A stretch of DNA of 64,000 nt from Aeromicrobium sp. (GCA_015351705.1 JADIIM010000024.1:1-64000), one strand, 5' to 3'; positions 7,885 through 17,968 are shown, numbered from the stretch's first letter. Made by a program: numbers and translations. Notes: a model not told the origin generated them from the sequence alone.

Positions 7885-8235
7885 ATGAAGTTCGTCCTAC
7901 GCGTACTTATCACCGCTGCCACCATCTTCGGCGTGGCGTACCTCTCGAACATGTGGCTCGTGAGCGTCGACGAGTTCTGGCCCACGGCGGTCATCGCGGC
8001 GCTCGTGCTCGGTGTCGCCAACGCGATCGTCAAACCGATCGTGCACGTGCTCGCGTTCCCGATCACGTTCCTGACTCTCGGCCTGTTCGGCCTCGTGGTC
8101 AACGCGGCGATGCTCTACCTCGTCGCATGGGTAGTGCCCGGCTTCGAGACCACCGGCTTCCTCCAGACGGTGCTCGCCGCGATCATCATCTCGGCGGTCA
8201 GCGGCGCTGGCGCCAAGCTCGTCGACCGCGACTGA
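7885..8235 (+). CDS. YvlD-like phage_holin_4_2 family membrane protein
   Basis: A 116-residue protein of the PF04020 type, with four membrane helices at about residues 5-22, 30-48, 52-76 and 88-108. The pattern ANAIVKPIVHVLAFPITFLTLGLF is diagnostic. Despite the family name these are ordinary chromosomal membrane proteins, not evidence of a prophage. The ATG is preceded by CGGAGGGAG. rapZ starts 15 bases after the stop, so the two are likely cotranscribed from the promoter at 7832. Confidence 0.8.
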   Translation: MKFVLRVLITAATIFGVAYLSNMWLVSVDEFWPTAVIAALVLGVANAIVKPIVHVLAFPITFLTLGLFGLVVNAAMLYLVAWVVPGFETTGFLQTVLAAIIISAVSGAGAKLVDRD

Positions 8236-8250
8236 TACGGGAGGGCCGTG

Positions 8251-9168
8251 ATGACCCACGACGCCCCCGACATCGATGCCGGGGAGCACGATCGAGGCGC
8301 CCGCGACCTGGTGCTGATCACCGGCATGTCCGGCGCCGGACGCACCGAGGCTGTTCACACCTTCGAGGACCTCGGCTACTTCTGCATCGACAACCTGCCC
8401 CCGGCGCTCATCGGCCAGATGGTGGCGCTCACCACGTTGCCGGGCAGCCACGTCCACCGCATCGCGGTGGCGTGTGACGTGCGCGGTGGCGAGTTCTTCG
8501 ACGACCTCATCGGCGCGCTCGACGAACTCGAGCGCGCGGGCCACTCGTTCCGCATCCTGTTCCTCACCGCTGACGACCGCACGCTCGTGCGGCGCTTCAA
8601 GGAGACGCGCCGACGCCACCCGCTCGCCGAGGTCGGCTCGGTCGCCGAGGGCATCGCGGCCGAGCGGCGGACCGTCGAGGCGATCAAAGAGCGTGCGGAC
8701 CTGATCATCGACACGAGCGGACTGCGGCCACCCGAGCTCAGGGCGCATATCCGCGAGTCGTTCGTGACTGCGGGGCGCGAGGACCAGCTCAACGTGAGCA
8801 TCATGTCGTTCGGCTTCAAGTACGGCGTGCCGATCGACGCGGACATCGTCATGGACGTGCGCTTCCTGCCCAACCCGCACTACAGCGACCGGCTGCGCCC
8901 CAAGACCGGCCTGGACCGGCCCGTACGCTCCTTCGTGCTCGACAAGCCGGAGACCGGCACGTTCCTCGACCGCTGGTTCCCGCTCGTTGAGTTTTTGCTG
9001 CCCAACTACCTGTCCGAGGGCAAGACGCATCTGACCGTCGCACTCGGCTGCACCGGTGGCATGCACCGCAGCGTGGCACTCGCCGAGCGCACCGCCGACC
9101 ACATCCGCTCGCTCGGCTTCTCCGTGACCGTGTCGCATCGCGACATCGGCAAGGACCGGGGCCAGTGA
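8251..9168 (+). CDS. rapZ: RapZ-type P-loop nucleotide-binding protein
   Basis: A 305-residue RapZ/YvcJ protein. It has a Walker A variant GMSGAGRT (25-32), the DNLPP signature after it, a Walker B region, and the conserved C-terminal domain with GxTGGxHRSV in CTGGMHRSVALAE. In proteobacteria RapZ senses glucosamine-6-phosphate and adapts RNase E to small RNAs; in Gram-positives the role is less clear. Arginine in place of the Walker lysine is usual in actinobacterial homologues. The ATG at 8251 has GGGAGGG five bases upstream. The stop overlaps the start of yvcK, giving the conserved rapZ-yvcK-whiA trio. Confidence 0.92.
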   Translation: MTHDAPDIDAGEHDRGARDLVLITGMSGAGRTEAVHTFEDLGYFCIDNLPPALIGQMVALTTLPGSHVHRIAVACDVRGGEFFDDLIGALDELERAGHSFRILFLTADDRTLVRRFKETRRRHPLAEVGSVAEGIAAERRTVEAIKERADLIIDTSGLRPPELRAHIRESFVTAGREDQLNVSIMSFGFKYGVPIDADIVMDVRFLPNPHYSDRLRPKTGLDRPVRSFVLDKPETGTFLDRWFPLVEFLLPNYLSEGKTHLTVALGCTGGMHRSVALAERTADHIRSLGFSVTVSHRDIGKDRGQ

Positions 9169-10112
9169 TGGCAGCGCGGCGCGCTGTGGCCATCGGTGGA
9201 GGGACGGGCCTCCCGCTCGTCTTAGGCTGCCTGCTCGACGGCGGCTTCGACGTGACGGCGGTCGTCACCATGGCGGACGATGGCGGGTCCTCGGGCAGCC
9301 TGCGCCGTGAGCTTGGCATCCTGCCCCCCGGCGATATCCGCAACTGCCTGGTCGCGCTTGCCGAGCCCGGCAGCGAGCTCGGGCGCGTCTTCCAGTACCG
9401 TTTCGGCAAAGGGGAGGGGCTTGCGGGTCACGCTCTCGGCAATCTCATCATCGCCGCGCTCGCCGAGCTCGAGGGCGACTTCGCGCGCGGGGTCGAGGCG
9501 GCCGGACAGCTCCTGGGCGTCCGGGGCCGCGTCCTGCCGTCCACGCTCGCCGACGTCGTGCTGACCGGGCGCGACGCCGCCGGGCGGCTGGTGATCGGGC
9601 AGGCCAACGTCGCGGTCACCGACGGACCGGTCACGCGGGTGTGCGTGGAGCCCGCGTCGCCGCCCGCCTACGGTCCTGCGGTCGAGGCCGTCCGCGCAGC
9701 CGACGTCATCGTGATCGGCCCCGGCAGCCTGTTCACGTCGATCATCCCCAACTTCCTGGTGGCGGGCATGACCGAGGCGGTTCGTGAGAGTGACGCGCGG
9801 GTGGTGTACGTCTGCAACGTTGCGAACATGCGCGGTGAGACGGCCGGGATGAGCGCCGCCGACCACGTGGACGCGCTCGTGGCTCACGGACTGGCCGATG
9901 ACATCGATGCCGCGCTCGTCGATGATGGTACGGTGGCCCCGCTCGTCGTGCCCGGCGTGCCGGAGCTCCGGCCTGTCTACGGCGGGGCTGCGGACCGGCA
10001 GCGGATCGAGGCGCTCGGTATCGCCGTCCGTCTGGCGCCGCTGGCCGATCCACACATGCCCACGCGTCACGACCGCGCCCGGCTCGCCGCGGCGCTCGCG
10101 GAGGTGTGGTGA
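9168..10112 (+). CDS. yvcK: YvcK/GlmR gluconeogenesis and cell-envelope factor
   Basis: A 314-residue CofD-like protein: GGGTGLPLVL at the N-terminus, ADDGGSSGSLR, PPGDIRNCLVAL, and the GPGSLFTSIIPNFLV segment, all characteristic of YvcK/GlmR. These proteins bind UDP-GlcNAc and direct carbon to peptidoglycan precursors (GlmS activation in Bacillus), and are essential on gluconeogenic carbon sources. The ATG overlaps the rapZ stop (GTGATG); a GTG three bases earlier is an alternative. Translation is probably coupled on both sides. Confidence 0.92.
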   Translation: MAARRAVAIGGGTGLPLVLGCLLDGGFDVTAVVTMADDGGSSGSLRRELGILPPGDIRNCLVALAEPGSELGRVFQYRFGKGEGLAGHALGNLIIAALAELEGDFARGVEAAGQLLGVRGRVLPSTLADVVLTGRDAAGRLVIGQANVAVTDGPVTRVCVEPASPPAYGPAVEAVRAADVIVIGPGSLFTSIIPNFLVAGMTEAVRESDARVVYVCNVANMRGETAGMSAADHVDALVAHGLADDIDAALVDDGTVAPLVVPGVPELRPVYGGAADRQRIEALGIAVRLAPLADPHMPTRHDRARLAAALAEVW

Positions 10113-11038
10113 TGTCCTTCACCGCCGAGGTCAAGGAGGAACTCGCACGCGTGGGCATGGAGCGCCCGTGTTGTGCGCGGGCCGAGCTCTCGGCGCTGGT
10201 GCGTGTTGAGGGCACGCTGCACTTCACGGGGAACGAGCGCGTTCGGCTGGAACTCGCCACCGAGACGGCGCCTGTCGCCCGCAAGGTGATCAAGCTCTTG
10301 CGGAGCGTGTTCGACCTGACCACCGAGCTCACGGTGCGCCGCTCGGTACTGCACCGCTCGAACAACTACCTCATCACGGTGGTGAGCCAGCCCGCGCTCT
10401 CACCGGCGCTCACGGAGCTCGGCATCGTAGATGAGTCGCGCGTGCCGTTGTACACGGTGCCGTCGTGGCTCGTTCGGACCGACTGCTGCGCGATCTCCTA
10501 CCTGCGCGGCACGTTCCTCGGCGGCGGGTTCGTCGCCGACCCGCACGGTGACTTCCACTTCGAGCTGACCGCCGAGTCCGAGCAGGTGGCGGACGACCTC
10601 GTGGCGCTCATGGCGCGCTTCGGCATCAACGCGCGCGTGACCACCCGGCGCGGCTCGTACGCCGTCTACCTCAAAGGCGCCGAGCCCATCGTGACCTTCC
10701 TTGCGCTCGTGGGCGCGCACCGTGCGCTCCTGCGCACCGAGGACGTACGCATCTTGAAGGAGATGCGCAACGACGTGAACCGTCTCGTGAACGCCGAGAC
10801 CGCCAACCTGCAGAAGACCGCGACCGCCGCTGCCGAGCAGGTGGCTGCGGTCCGTTCGCTCGAGCGCGCCCGCGGCCTTGACTCGCTCCCGCCGGCGCTG
10901 CGCGAGATCGCGTTCCTGCGGCTCGAGCATCCGGACGTGAGTCTGCGCGAACTCGGTGAGTTGGCCGATCCACCGCTGTCCAAGTCGGCGGTCTACCATC
11001 GCATCAGGCGGCTCGAGGAACTGGCCGCCGACGGGTGA
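10112..11038 (+). CDS. whiA: WhiA sporulation/cell-division regulator
   Basis: A 308-residue WhiA: an N-terminal LAGLIDADG-homing-endonuclease-like domain (residues about 1-190, with [13 protein letters not shown]) and a C-terminal helix-turn-helix (about 225-305, ending [16 protein letters not shown]). In Streptomyces WhiA activates sporulation septation genes; in non-sporulating Gram-positives it affects division and chromosome segregation. ATG 10112 overlaps the yvcK stop (TGATG), so the two are translationally coupled. Confidence 0.93.
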   Translation: MSFTAEVKEELARVGMERPCCARAELSALVRVEGTLHFTGNERVRLELATETAPVARKVIKLLRSVFDLTTELTVRRSVLHRSNNYLITVVSQPALSPALTELGIVDESRVPLYTVPSWLVRTDCCAISYLRGTFLGGGFVADPHGDFHFELTAESEQVADDLVALMARFGINARVTTRRGSYAVYLKGAEPIVTFLALVGAHRALLRTEDVRILKEMRNDVNRLVNAETANLQKTATAAAEQVAAVRSLERARGLDSLPPALREIAFLRLEHPDVSLRELGELADPPLSKSAVYHRIRRLEELAADG

Positions 11039-11168
11039 GAAGTACGCGGAGGGACGGGGCGCCGTGGTGCGCACCACAGATGCCCGCCCCCGCGTCTTTG
11101 GGTACTATGAGGGGCGGGCCGTTTCGCCCGCTCAAGCTGTCCACATGCATCTCGAGGAGGGGTACCAC

Positions 11169-12170
<1,002 letters not shown>

Positions 12171-12183
12171 CACCGCACCGGAC

Positions 12184-12215
12184 GCGGGGCGTCCTCCGGC
12201 CGGAGGGCGCCCCGC
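12184..12215 (+). terminator. GC-rich hairpin between gap and pgk
   Basis: Two 16-base arms (12184-12199 and 12200-12215) are complementary except for one G-U pair, forming a strong stem. No U run follows, so it is more likely an mRNA processing or stability element, or an attenuator that lets gap be expressed above pgk, than a full terminator. Confidence 0.5.
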
Positions 12216-12263
12216 TCGCAACCCGTCGTGGACCGTCAGCATCCGTCACGAACCGGAGTCGCC

Positions 12264-13451
12264 ATGTTCACCAAGAAGACCGTCAAGGACGTCGACGTCA
12301 GCGGCAAGCGCGTGCTCGTCCGCGTCGACTTCAACGTGCCGCTCGCCGAGGGCGCGGTGGCCGATGACACGCGCATCCGTGCCGCGCTGCCGACGATCCG
12401 CTACCTGATCGACCACGGCGCACGCGTGGTCCTGATGAGCCACCTCGGCCGGCCGAGCGGGGAGCCGGATCCCCAGTACTCGCTCAAGCCGGTCCGGCGC
12501 ACACTGCAGCGGCTCATCGGACGAAACGTCGCGTTCTCGCCGGAGGTGGTCGGTCCCGAGGCCGCCGAGGCCGTCGGGCGCATGATCGACGGCGAGATCC
12601 TCATGCTCGAGAACGTCCGGTTCCATCCCGGCGAGAAGAGCAACGACTCCGCGTTCGCCGAGGCGCTCGCGTCACTCGGCGACATCTACGTGAACGACGC
12701 GTTCGGCGCGGCGCACCGGGCACATGCGTCCACCGCCGGTGTGGCCGAGTGCCTTCCGGCCTACGCGGGCCTGCTGCTCGCTCGCGAGGTGGAGACCCTC
12801 ACCGGCATCCTCACTGAGCCGGACCGGCCGTTCGTCGCGATCCTCGGCGGCAGCAAGGTGAGCGACAAGTTCGGCGTGATCGACAAGCTCATCGAGTGCT
12901 GCGACTCTCTGCTCATCGGCGGTGGCATGGCGTTCACGTTCCTCGTGGCCAAGGGCCTTGAGGTGGGCGACTCCATCGTGGAGGCCGATTGGATCGAGCC
13001 CGCCAAGCAGATGCTTGAGAAGGCGCGCTTAGCCGGTGTCGACCTCGTCCTGCCCACCGACTTCGTCATCGCCGCCGAGATGACCGAGGACGCCGAGACG
13101 CGCGTCGTCGGACGCGAGGAGATCCCCATCGGGATGAAGGGCCTCGATATCGGTCCGAGCTCGACCGAGCTCTACAAGGGCGAGATCGCACGTGCGAAGA
13201 CCATCTTCTGGAACGGCCCGATGGGCGTGTTCGAGATGACGCCGTTCGAGGCGGGCACCCGTGAGGTGGCGGTCGCCGTGGGCCGCAACAACCGCGCGGT
13301 GTCGATCATCGGCGGTGGCGACTCGGTGGCCGCGCTCAAGAAGTTCGGACTCGAGGACCGCGTGACGTTCGTCTCCACAGGCGGCGGCGCCTCGATGAAG
13401 CTGCTCGAAGGCTCGGCGCTACCCGGCGTCGACGCGCTCCTCGACCGTTAG
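12264..13451 (+). CDS. pgk: phosphoglycerate kinase
   Basis: A 395-residue PGK transferring phosphate from 1,3-bisphosphoglycerate to ADP. The signature RVLVRVDFNVPL is near the N-terminus, SHLGRPSG contacts substrate, and the C-terminal nucleotide-binding GGGDSVAALKKFG and STGGGASMKLLEG are intact. ATG 12264 has GGAG six bases upstream; an in-frame GTG at 12228 is a weaker start. Length is typical. tpiA follows after nine bases. Confidence 0.95.
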   Translation: MFTKKTVKDVDVSGKRVLVRVDFNVPLAEGAVADDTRIRAALPTIRYLIDHGARVVLMSHLGRPSGEPDPQYSLKPVRRTLQRLIGRNVAFSPEVVGPEAAEAVGRMIDGEILMLENVRFHPGEKSNDSAFAEALASLGDIYVNDAFGAAHRAHASTAGVAECLPAYAGLLLAREVETLTGILTEPDRPFVAILGGSKVSDKFGVIDKLIECCDSLLIGGGMAFTFLVAKGLEVGDSIVEADWIEPAKQMLEKARLAGVDLVLPTDFVIAAEMTEDAETRVVGREEIPIGMKGLDIGPSSTELYKGEIARAKTIFWNGPMGVFEMTPFEAGTREVAVAVGRNNRAVSIIGGGDSVAALKKFGLEDRVTFVSTGGGASMKLLEGSALPGVDALLDR

Positions 13452-13460
13452 GAGAGACCG

Positions 13461-14228
13461 ATGACACGCCGCATGCTCGTTGCGGGCAACTGGAAGATGT
13501 ACACCACCTCCGGCGAGGGCGCTCTGCTCATCCAGGACCTCGCGCGCCACGTGAAAGGCGACTGGGACGAGGTGGAGGTCGCCGTCTGTCCGCCGTTCAC
13601 CGGGCTCAAGGCCGCCTCGACCGTCATCGAGCTCGACAAGCTGGCCCTATCCCTCGGCGCGCAGGACGTTCACTGGGAGGCCGAGGGCGCGTTCACCGGC
13701 GCGATCGCTCCGCGTATGCTTGCCGAGCTGCGCTGCGACTACGTGATCGTCGGTCACTCGGAGCGCCGCGAGTACTTCGGCGACACGAACGAGACGGTCA
13801 ACAAGAAGGTCCGCGCGACGTTCGATGCGGGCATGGTGCCCATCATGTGCTGCGGTGAGACGCTCGCCACGCGCGAGGCGCTTGAGACCGAGAGCTTCGT
13901 GCGCACGCAGGTGATGGAAGGCGCCGCCGGGCTCTCGGCCGAGGAGGCTGCACGGCTCGTGATCGCCTACGAGCCGATCTGGGCCATCGGCACCGGTCGC
14001 ACGCCCACGCCCGAGGCAGCCAACGACGTGTGCCGTTCGATCCGCGCCACCGTCGGCGCCATGTACGGCCCGCCTGCGGCGATGGCCGTCCGGGTGCTCT
14101 ACGGCGGGTCGGTCAAGCCCGAGAACGCGCGGATGTTCTTCTCCGAGCCCGACATCGACGGTGCGCTCGTGGGTGGAGCGGCGCTCAAGGCCGAGTCGTT
14201 CGCCGACATCGTGAAGGCCGCGCGGTAG
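13461..14228 (+). CDS. tpiA: triose-phosphate isomerase
   Basis: A 255-residue TIM-barrel enzyme interconverting dihydroxyacetone phosphate and glyceraldehyde-3-phosphate. Seen are the catalytic lysine in VAGNWKM, the histidine in IVGHSERREYF, the glutamate in AYEPIWAIGTG, and the phosphate-binding YGGSVKPEN. AGGAGAG precedes the ATG. Its TAG overlaps the GTG of gpmI by one base, implying tight coupling. Confidence 0.95.
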   Translation: MTRRMLVAGNWKMYTTSGEGALLIQDLARHVKGDWDEVEVAVCPPFTGLKAASTVIELDKLALSLGAQDVHWEAEGAFTGAIAPRMLAELRCDYVIVGHSERREYFGDTNETVNKKVRATFDAGMVPIMCCGETLATREALETESFVRTQVMEGAAGLSAEEAARLVIAYEPIWAIGTGRTPTPEAANDVCRSIRATVGAMYGPPAAMAVRVLYGGSVKPENARMFFSEPDIDGALVGGAALKAESFADIVKAAR

Positions 14229-15763
14229 TGGAGGCGCGCACGCCCGTCGCGCTGGTGATCATGGACGGGTACGGCATGGCCGAGCCCGGCCCGGGCAACG
14301 CCATCTCCCAGGCGCGGACCCCCAACCTCGACCGTCTGTTCGCCACCTGCCCATGGACGACCCTTGAGGCGAGCGGTCTGGCCGTGGGACTTCCCGAGGG
14401 GCAGATGGGCAACTCGGAGGTCGGGCACCTCAACATGGGTGCGGGCCGGGTCGTCTACCAGGAACTCACGCGGATCAATCTCGCGATCGAGGACGGAAGC
14501 CTTGTGCGCAACGAAGCGCTCGGGGGTGCGATGGAGGCCGCGGTGGCCGACGGCGGCGCCGTTCACCTCATGGGCCTCGTCTCGGACGGCGGTGTGCACA
14601 GCCACCAGGAGCACCTTTACGCGCTCGTCCGCATGGCCGCTGCCCGTGGCGCGACCCGTGTGTTCGTCCATGCGTTCCTCGACGGCCGGGACGTGCCGCC
14701 CACGAGTGGTCTGGGCTACCTGGAGCGGCTCGAGGCCGTGCTCGCCGAGAGCGGCGTGGGGGCGATCGCCACCGTTGCCGGCCGCTACTATGCGATGGAC
14801 CGCGACAACCGATGGGAGCGCGTCGAGCGCGCCTGGCGCGCGATGGTCACGGGTGAGGGGTCCGCTGCGTCCTCGGCCACCGGCGCAGTCGCCGCCTCGT
14901 ATGCGGCCGGCGTGACCGACGAGTTCGTGGAGCCGGTGGTGGTGACCGGTGCGGACGGCGCGCCAATCGCCGCCGTCTCGGAAGGCGATGCCCTCATCTT
15001 CTTCAACTTCCGGCCCGACCGCGCCCGCGAGATCACGCGCGCGTTCGTGGACCCGGCGTTTACCGGGTTCGCGCGTCCGCACGTGCCGTCGGTGCGCTTC
15101 GTCTGCCTGACCGAGTACGACCCGACGATTCCTGCAGCGGTCGCGTTTCCCAAGGACCTGCCGTGTTGCGTCCTGGCCGACGTGGTGGCCGAGGCCGGGC
15201 TGCGGCAGCTCCACATCGCCGAGACGGAGAAGTACGCGCACGTGACCTTCTTCTTCAACGGCGGCGCGGAGCCGCCCAAGGCGGGGGAGGAGCGGATCCT
15301 CGTTCCCAGCCCCAAGGTGGCCACCTACGACCTGCAGCCCGAGATGAGCGCACCGGAGGTCACCCGGAGGCTGGTGGGGGCCATCGAGGCGGACTCGGCG
15401 GACCTGTACATCGTCAACTACGCCAACTGCGACATGGTGGGCCATACCGGCGTGCTCGGGGCGGCCATCGCGGCCGTGGAGGCGGTGGATGCGGGTGTGG
15501 GGGCGGTCGTCGACGCCGTGCGGGCGCGGGGCGGCGCGGTGCTCATCACCGCCGACCACGGCAACGCCGAGCAGATGCACGACCCCTCGGACGGCGGAGC
15601 GTTCACTGCCCACACGCTCAGCTCGGTCCCGCTCATCTGCGTCGCGGACGGCGCCTCGTCGCTGCACTCAGGCGGCATCCTTGCCGACGTCGCGCCCACC
15701 GTGTGTGCGCTGCTCGGCCTGGACGCCCCCGCCGAGTGGACGGGGCGCTCGCTGCTGGGCTGA
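14228..15763 (+). CDS. gpmI: cofactor-independent phosphoglycerate mutase
   Basis: A 511-residue metal-dependent iPGM interconverting 3- and 2-phosphoglycerate. It shows the alkaline-phosphatase superfamily metal sites (VIMDGYGMAEPGPGNA at the start, TADHGNAEQM near the end) and phosphoserine nucleophile Ser63 in GQMGNSEVGHLNMG. The GTG 14228 is set by overlap with the tpiA stop and by alignment of the N-terminus with the family; a longer frame upstream is only the alternative reading of tpiA. Confidence 0.94.
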   Translation: MEARTPVALVIMDGYGMAEPGPGNAISQARTPNLDRLFATCPWTTLEASGLAVGLPEGQMGNSEVGHLNMGAGRVVYQELTRINLAIEDGSLVRNEALGGAMEAAVADGGAVHLMGLVSDGGVHSHQEHLYALVRMAAARGATRVFVHAFLDGRDVPPTSGLGYLERLEAVLAESGVGAIATVAGRYYAMDRDNRWERVERAWRAMVTGEGSAASSATGAVAASYAAGVTDEFVEPVVVTGADGAPIAAVSEGDALIFFNFRPDRAREITRAFVDPAFTGFARPHVPSVRFVCLTEYDPTIPAAVAFPKDLPCCVLADVVAEAGLRQLHIAETEKYAHVTFFFNGGAEPPKAGEERILVPSPKVATYDLQPEMSAPEVTRRLVGAIEADSADLYIVNYANCDMVGHTGVLGAAIAAVEAVDAGVGAVVDAVRARGGAVLITADHGNAEQMHDPSDGGAFTAHTLSSVPLICVADGASSLHSGGILADVAPTVCALLGLDAPAEWTGRSLLG

Positions 15764-15795
15764 GGTCGGTCCGCTGTACTGGATGGGAGGCGGCT

Positions 15796-16491
15796 GTGAA
15801 GACCATCGGCATCATCGGCGGCATGAGCTGGGAGTCCACCGTCCCGTACTACCGGCGCATCAACGAGCTGGTGAAGGCCCGTCTCGGCGGACTGCACTCG
15901 GCGCGGCTGGTGCTCGTGAGCGTCGACTTCGCCGAGGTCGAGACGCTGCAGTCCGCCGGTGACTGGGACGAGGGCGGGCGGGTGATGGCCGATGCTGCCC
16001 GCTCGCTTGAGGCGGCCGGCGCCGACTGTGTGCTCATCGCCACGAACACGATGCACCGGGTGGCGCCCGCTGTGGAGGCCGCCGTGACCATCCCGCTTCT
16101 GCACATCGCTGACGCCACCGGTCAGGCGATCGCGGCCGCGGGGCTCGGCACGGTGGGACTGCTCGGCACGCGCTTCACGATGGAGCAGGACTTCTACCGC
16201 TCGCGGCTGGCCGAGCGTCATGGCATCTCGGCCATCGTGCCCGATGCCGAGGAGCGCCGGTACCTTGATCGGGTGATCTACACCGAGCTGTGCTGCGGGG
16301 TGATCTCCGAGGAGTCGCGTGCGCGGTTTCGCACGATCATCGCGGGGCTTGTGCGGCGCGGCGCCGAGGGCATCGTGCTCGGCTGCACCGAGATCCCGCT
16401 GCTCGTGACTGCGGAAGACGCGACGGTGCCGCTGTTCGATACGGGTGAGCTGCACGCGCGCGCAGCGGTGGAGTTCTCACTCGGCGGGTAG
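15796..16491 (+). CDS. aspartate/glutamate racemase family protein (YgeA-like)
   Basis: A 231-residue Asp/Glu racemase superfamily enzyme. The start MKTIGIIGGMSWEST is typical. The first active-site position is threonine (ATNTMH) and the second is cysteine (GCTEIPLL), the Thr/Cys pairing seen in YgeA-type broad-specificity amino acid racemases rather than the Cys/Cys of MurI. It may supply D-amino acids or interconvert polar amino acids. GTG 15796 follows GGGAGGCGG. It trails the glycolytic genes by 32 bases, so cotranscription is likely. Confidence 0.82.
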   Translation: MKTIGIIGGMSWESTVPYYRRINELVKARLGGLHSARLVLVSVDFAEVETLQSAGDWDEGGRVMADAARSLEAAGADCVLIATNTMHRVAPAVEAAVTIPLLHIADATGQAIAAAGLGTVGLLGTRFTMEQDFYRSRLAERHGISAIVPDAEERRYLDRVIYTELCCGVISEESRARFRTIIAGLVRRGAEGIVLGCTEIPLLVTAEDATVPLFDTGELHARAAVEFSLGG

Positions 16492-16556
16492 GCCGTCGCG
16501 GGGTGGTTGTAACAATCGTTGCAATATCGCGATGTACGTCCGATGGAAGTGGGCAG

Positions 16557-16573
16557 ATACCCCCTACGGGTAG
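16557..16573 (+). promoter_or_regulatory. candidate CsoR/CstR-type operator upstream of the SDR gene
   Basis: ATACCCCCTACGGGTAG has TACCC/GGGTA arms and closely resembles the palindromes at 35307, 36651 and 43651. It lies about 20 bases before the SDR start, downstream of a possible TTGTAA...GATGTA promoter (16508-16536). It is less symmetrical than the others. Confidence 0.35.
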
Positions 16574-16594
16574 GGCCACTGATCGGAGGTTCCC

Positions 16595-17392
16595 ATGTCA
16601 CGCACCTACGTCATCACCGGAACGGCCTCGGGCATCGCCGCCGCTACGGCGAAGCTCCTCACCGAGGCAGGACACAAGGTCATCGGCGTCGACATCCATG
16701 ACGCCGACATCGTCGCCGATCTCAGCACGAAAGAAGGTCGCCTCGAAGCCGCGAACAGGGCGATCGAGCTTTCCGGCGGGAAGATCGATGCGGTCATCGC
16801 GTGTGCCGGCCTGGCGCACCCGATACCCACGACGGTCTCGGTCAACTACTTCGGCATGACCGAGTTCCTCGACGCGCTCGCCCCCACGCTCGCGAAGTCC
16901 GACGCGCCACGCGCTGTGCTGATCTCCTCCATGGCGTCGCTCATGCCCAACGACCCGGCGCTCGTCGAGGCGATGTTCACCGACGACGACGAGACGAAAG
17001 CGTTGGCGCGCGCGCAGGAGCTCGTGGACATCGGCGGTGGCATGGAGCAGCTCATCTACGGCTCCACCAAGCGCGCGATCAGCCGTTGGGTGCGCCGGGA
17101 GTGCATCAAGCCGCAGTGGGCCGGCGCGGGGATCCCGCTGAACGCTATCGGTCCCGGTATCGTCAGGACACCCATGGTGGCCGACATGATCGCCACCGAG
17201 GAGGCCCGCGCGGCGCTCGACTCCCAGGTGCCGATGCCGCTCAACTACTACCTGGAGCCCGAGAACGTCGCTCACCTGCTCATCTGGCTTGCCAGCGTCG
17301 AGAACACGCATGTCACCGGGCAGACGATCTACATCGACGGCGGGTCGGATGCGGTGCTGCGCGGTGACAACGTCTGGGATCTCGCTGACTGA
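16595..17392 (+). CDS. short-chain dehydrogenase/reductase (hydroxysteroid dehydrogenase-like)
   Basis: A 265-residue SDR with ITGTASGIAAATA as the glycine-rich NAD(P) motif, Asp in VIGVDIHDAD after beta-2 (NAD preference), CAGLA, SSMAS with the catalytic serine, and YGSTK with catalytic Tyr/Lys. The sequence resembles 3-alpha-hydroxysteroid dehydrogenases of the Comamonas HsdA type in its short N-terminal half and in AGAGIPLNAIGPGIVRTPM. The physiological substrate is unknown. GGAGG precedes the ATG. A metal/persulfide-type palindrome lies in its leader. Confidence 0.82.
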   Translation: MSRTYVITGTASGIAAATAKLLTEAGHKVIGVDIHDADIVADLSTKEGRLEAANRAIELSGGKIDAVIACAGLAHPIPTTVSVNYFGMTEFLDALAPTLAKSDAPRAVLISSMASLMPNDPALVEAMFTDDDETKALARAQELVDIGGGMEQLIYGSTKRAISRWVRRECIKPQWAGAGIPLNAIGPGIVRTPMVADMIATEEARAALDSQVPMPLNYYLEPENVAHLLIWLASVENTHVTGQTIYIDGGSDAVLRGDNVWDLAD

Positions 17393-17427
17393 CGCTGGTC
17401 GACGGGTAAGGTAAGAGGACTCACTTG

Positions 17428-17454
17428 GCCGGGCGGCGCCGCGCGTCGCCCGGC
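17428..17454 (+). terminator. hairpin after the SDR gene
   Basis: GCCGGGCG (17428-17435) pairs with CGCCCGGC (17447-17454) across an 11-base loop, 36 bases after the SDR stop. No long U run follows. It probably ends or attenuates the SDR transcript before the DUF1801 gene. Confidence 0.45.
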
Positions 17455-17526
17455 GCATTCGTGTCCTGCATCCATGCGTGCCGAGGAATGCACGTCCCTG
17501 TCGACAGACGATTAGGGGTGAGTCAG

Positions 17527-17910
17527 ATGTCGAAGCGCTCTGAAGCGAGTCCCATCGACGAGTACATAGCCGGGTTCCCGGAGGACGTCCGGCGCGTGCT
17601 CGAGGAGTTGCGCGCGCTGGTCCGGGACGCCGTGCCGGAGGCGGTCGAGACGATCAGCTACGCCATCCCCACGTTCGATCTGAACGGCACGCACCTGGTG
17701 CATTTCGGCGGGTTCCGTAAGCACGTCGGGTTCTATCCGATCCCGAGCGGCATGGAAGCCTTCGCCAACGAGCTCAAGCCGTACAAGAAGGGCAAGGGTT
17801 CGGTGCAGTTCCCCCTCGGCGAGCCGTTGCCCGCCGATCTCATCCGGCGTATCGTCGCGTTCCGCGTCGCCGAGATCACGGGTGGCGGCTCGGGCGGCGG
17901 TGCGGGGTAA
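17527..17910 (+). CDS. DUF1801 (YdhG-like) protein
   Basis: A 127-residue DUF1801 protein of the classic YdhG type: IDEYIAGFPEDVRRVLEELRALVRD-like N-terminal helix, then ETISYAIPTFDLNG, HFGGFRKHVGFYPIPSG and KGKGSVQFPLGEPLP. YdhG homologues have a frataxin-like fold and have been proposed as iron chaperones; that role is not shown here. AGGGGTGAG precedes ATG 17527. It lies just before the hydrogenase operon promoter, so an iron or Fe-S link is possible but only inferred from position. Confidence 0.8.
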   Translation: MSKRSEASPIDEYIAGFPEDVRRVLEELRALVRDAVPEAVETISYAIPTFDLNGTHLVHFGGFRKHVGFYPIPSGMEAFANELKPYKKGKGSVQFPLGEPLPADLIRRIVAFRVAEITGGGSGGGAG

Positions 17911-17968
17911 CGTCCCGCCGTGGCCCTTCTCAGCCAACGATGCAGGAGCCGGCGCGTGCGTCATGAAG

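Noticed and set aside
7885-8235. A phage holin as a sign of a prophage
   Set aside because: The phage_holin_4_2 family is mostly chromosomal (YvlD). No integrase, terminase or structural genes are seen anywhere in the window.
8323-8346. Arginine instead of lysine in the RapZ Walker A motif as a sign of inactivity
   Set aside because: Actinobacterial RapZ homologues commonly have GLSGAGR-type motifs, so this is normal for the group.
14099-15667. A long open frame on the minus strand opposite gpmI (and similar long frames opposite many genes)
   Set aside because: In GC-rich DNA the antisense of a real gene stays open. The translated residues are Arg/His/Pro-rich and match no domain, while gpmI on the plus strand has all family motifs.
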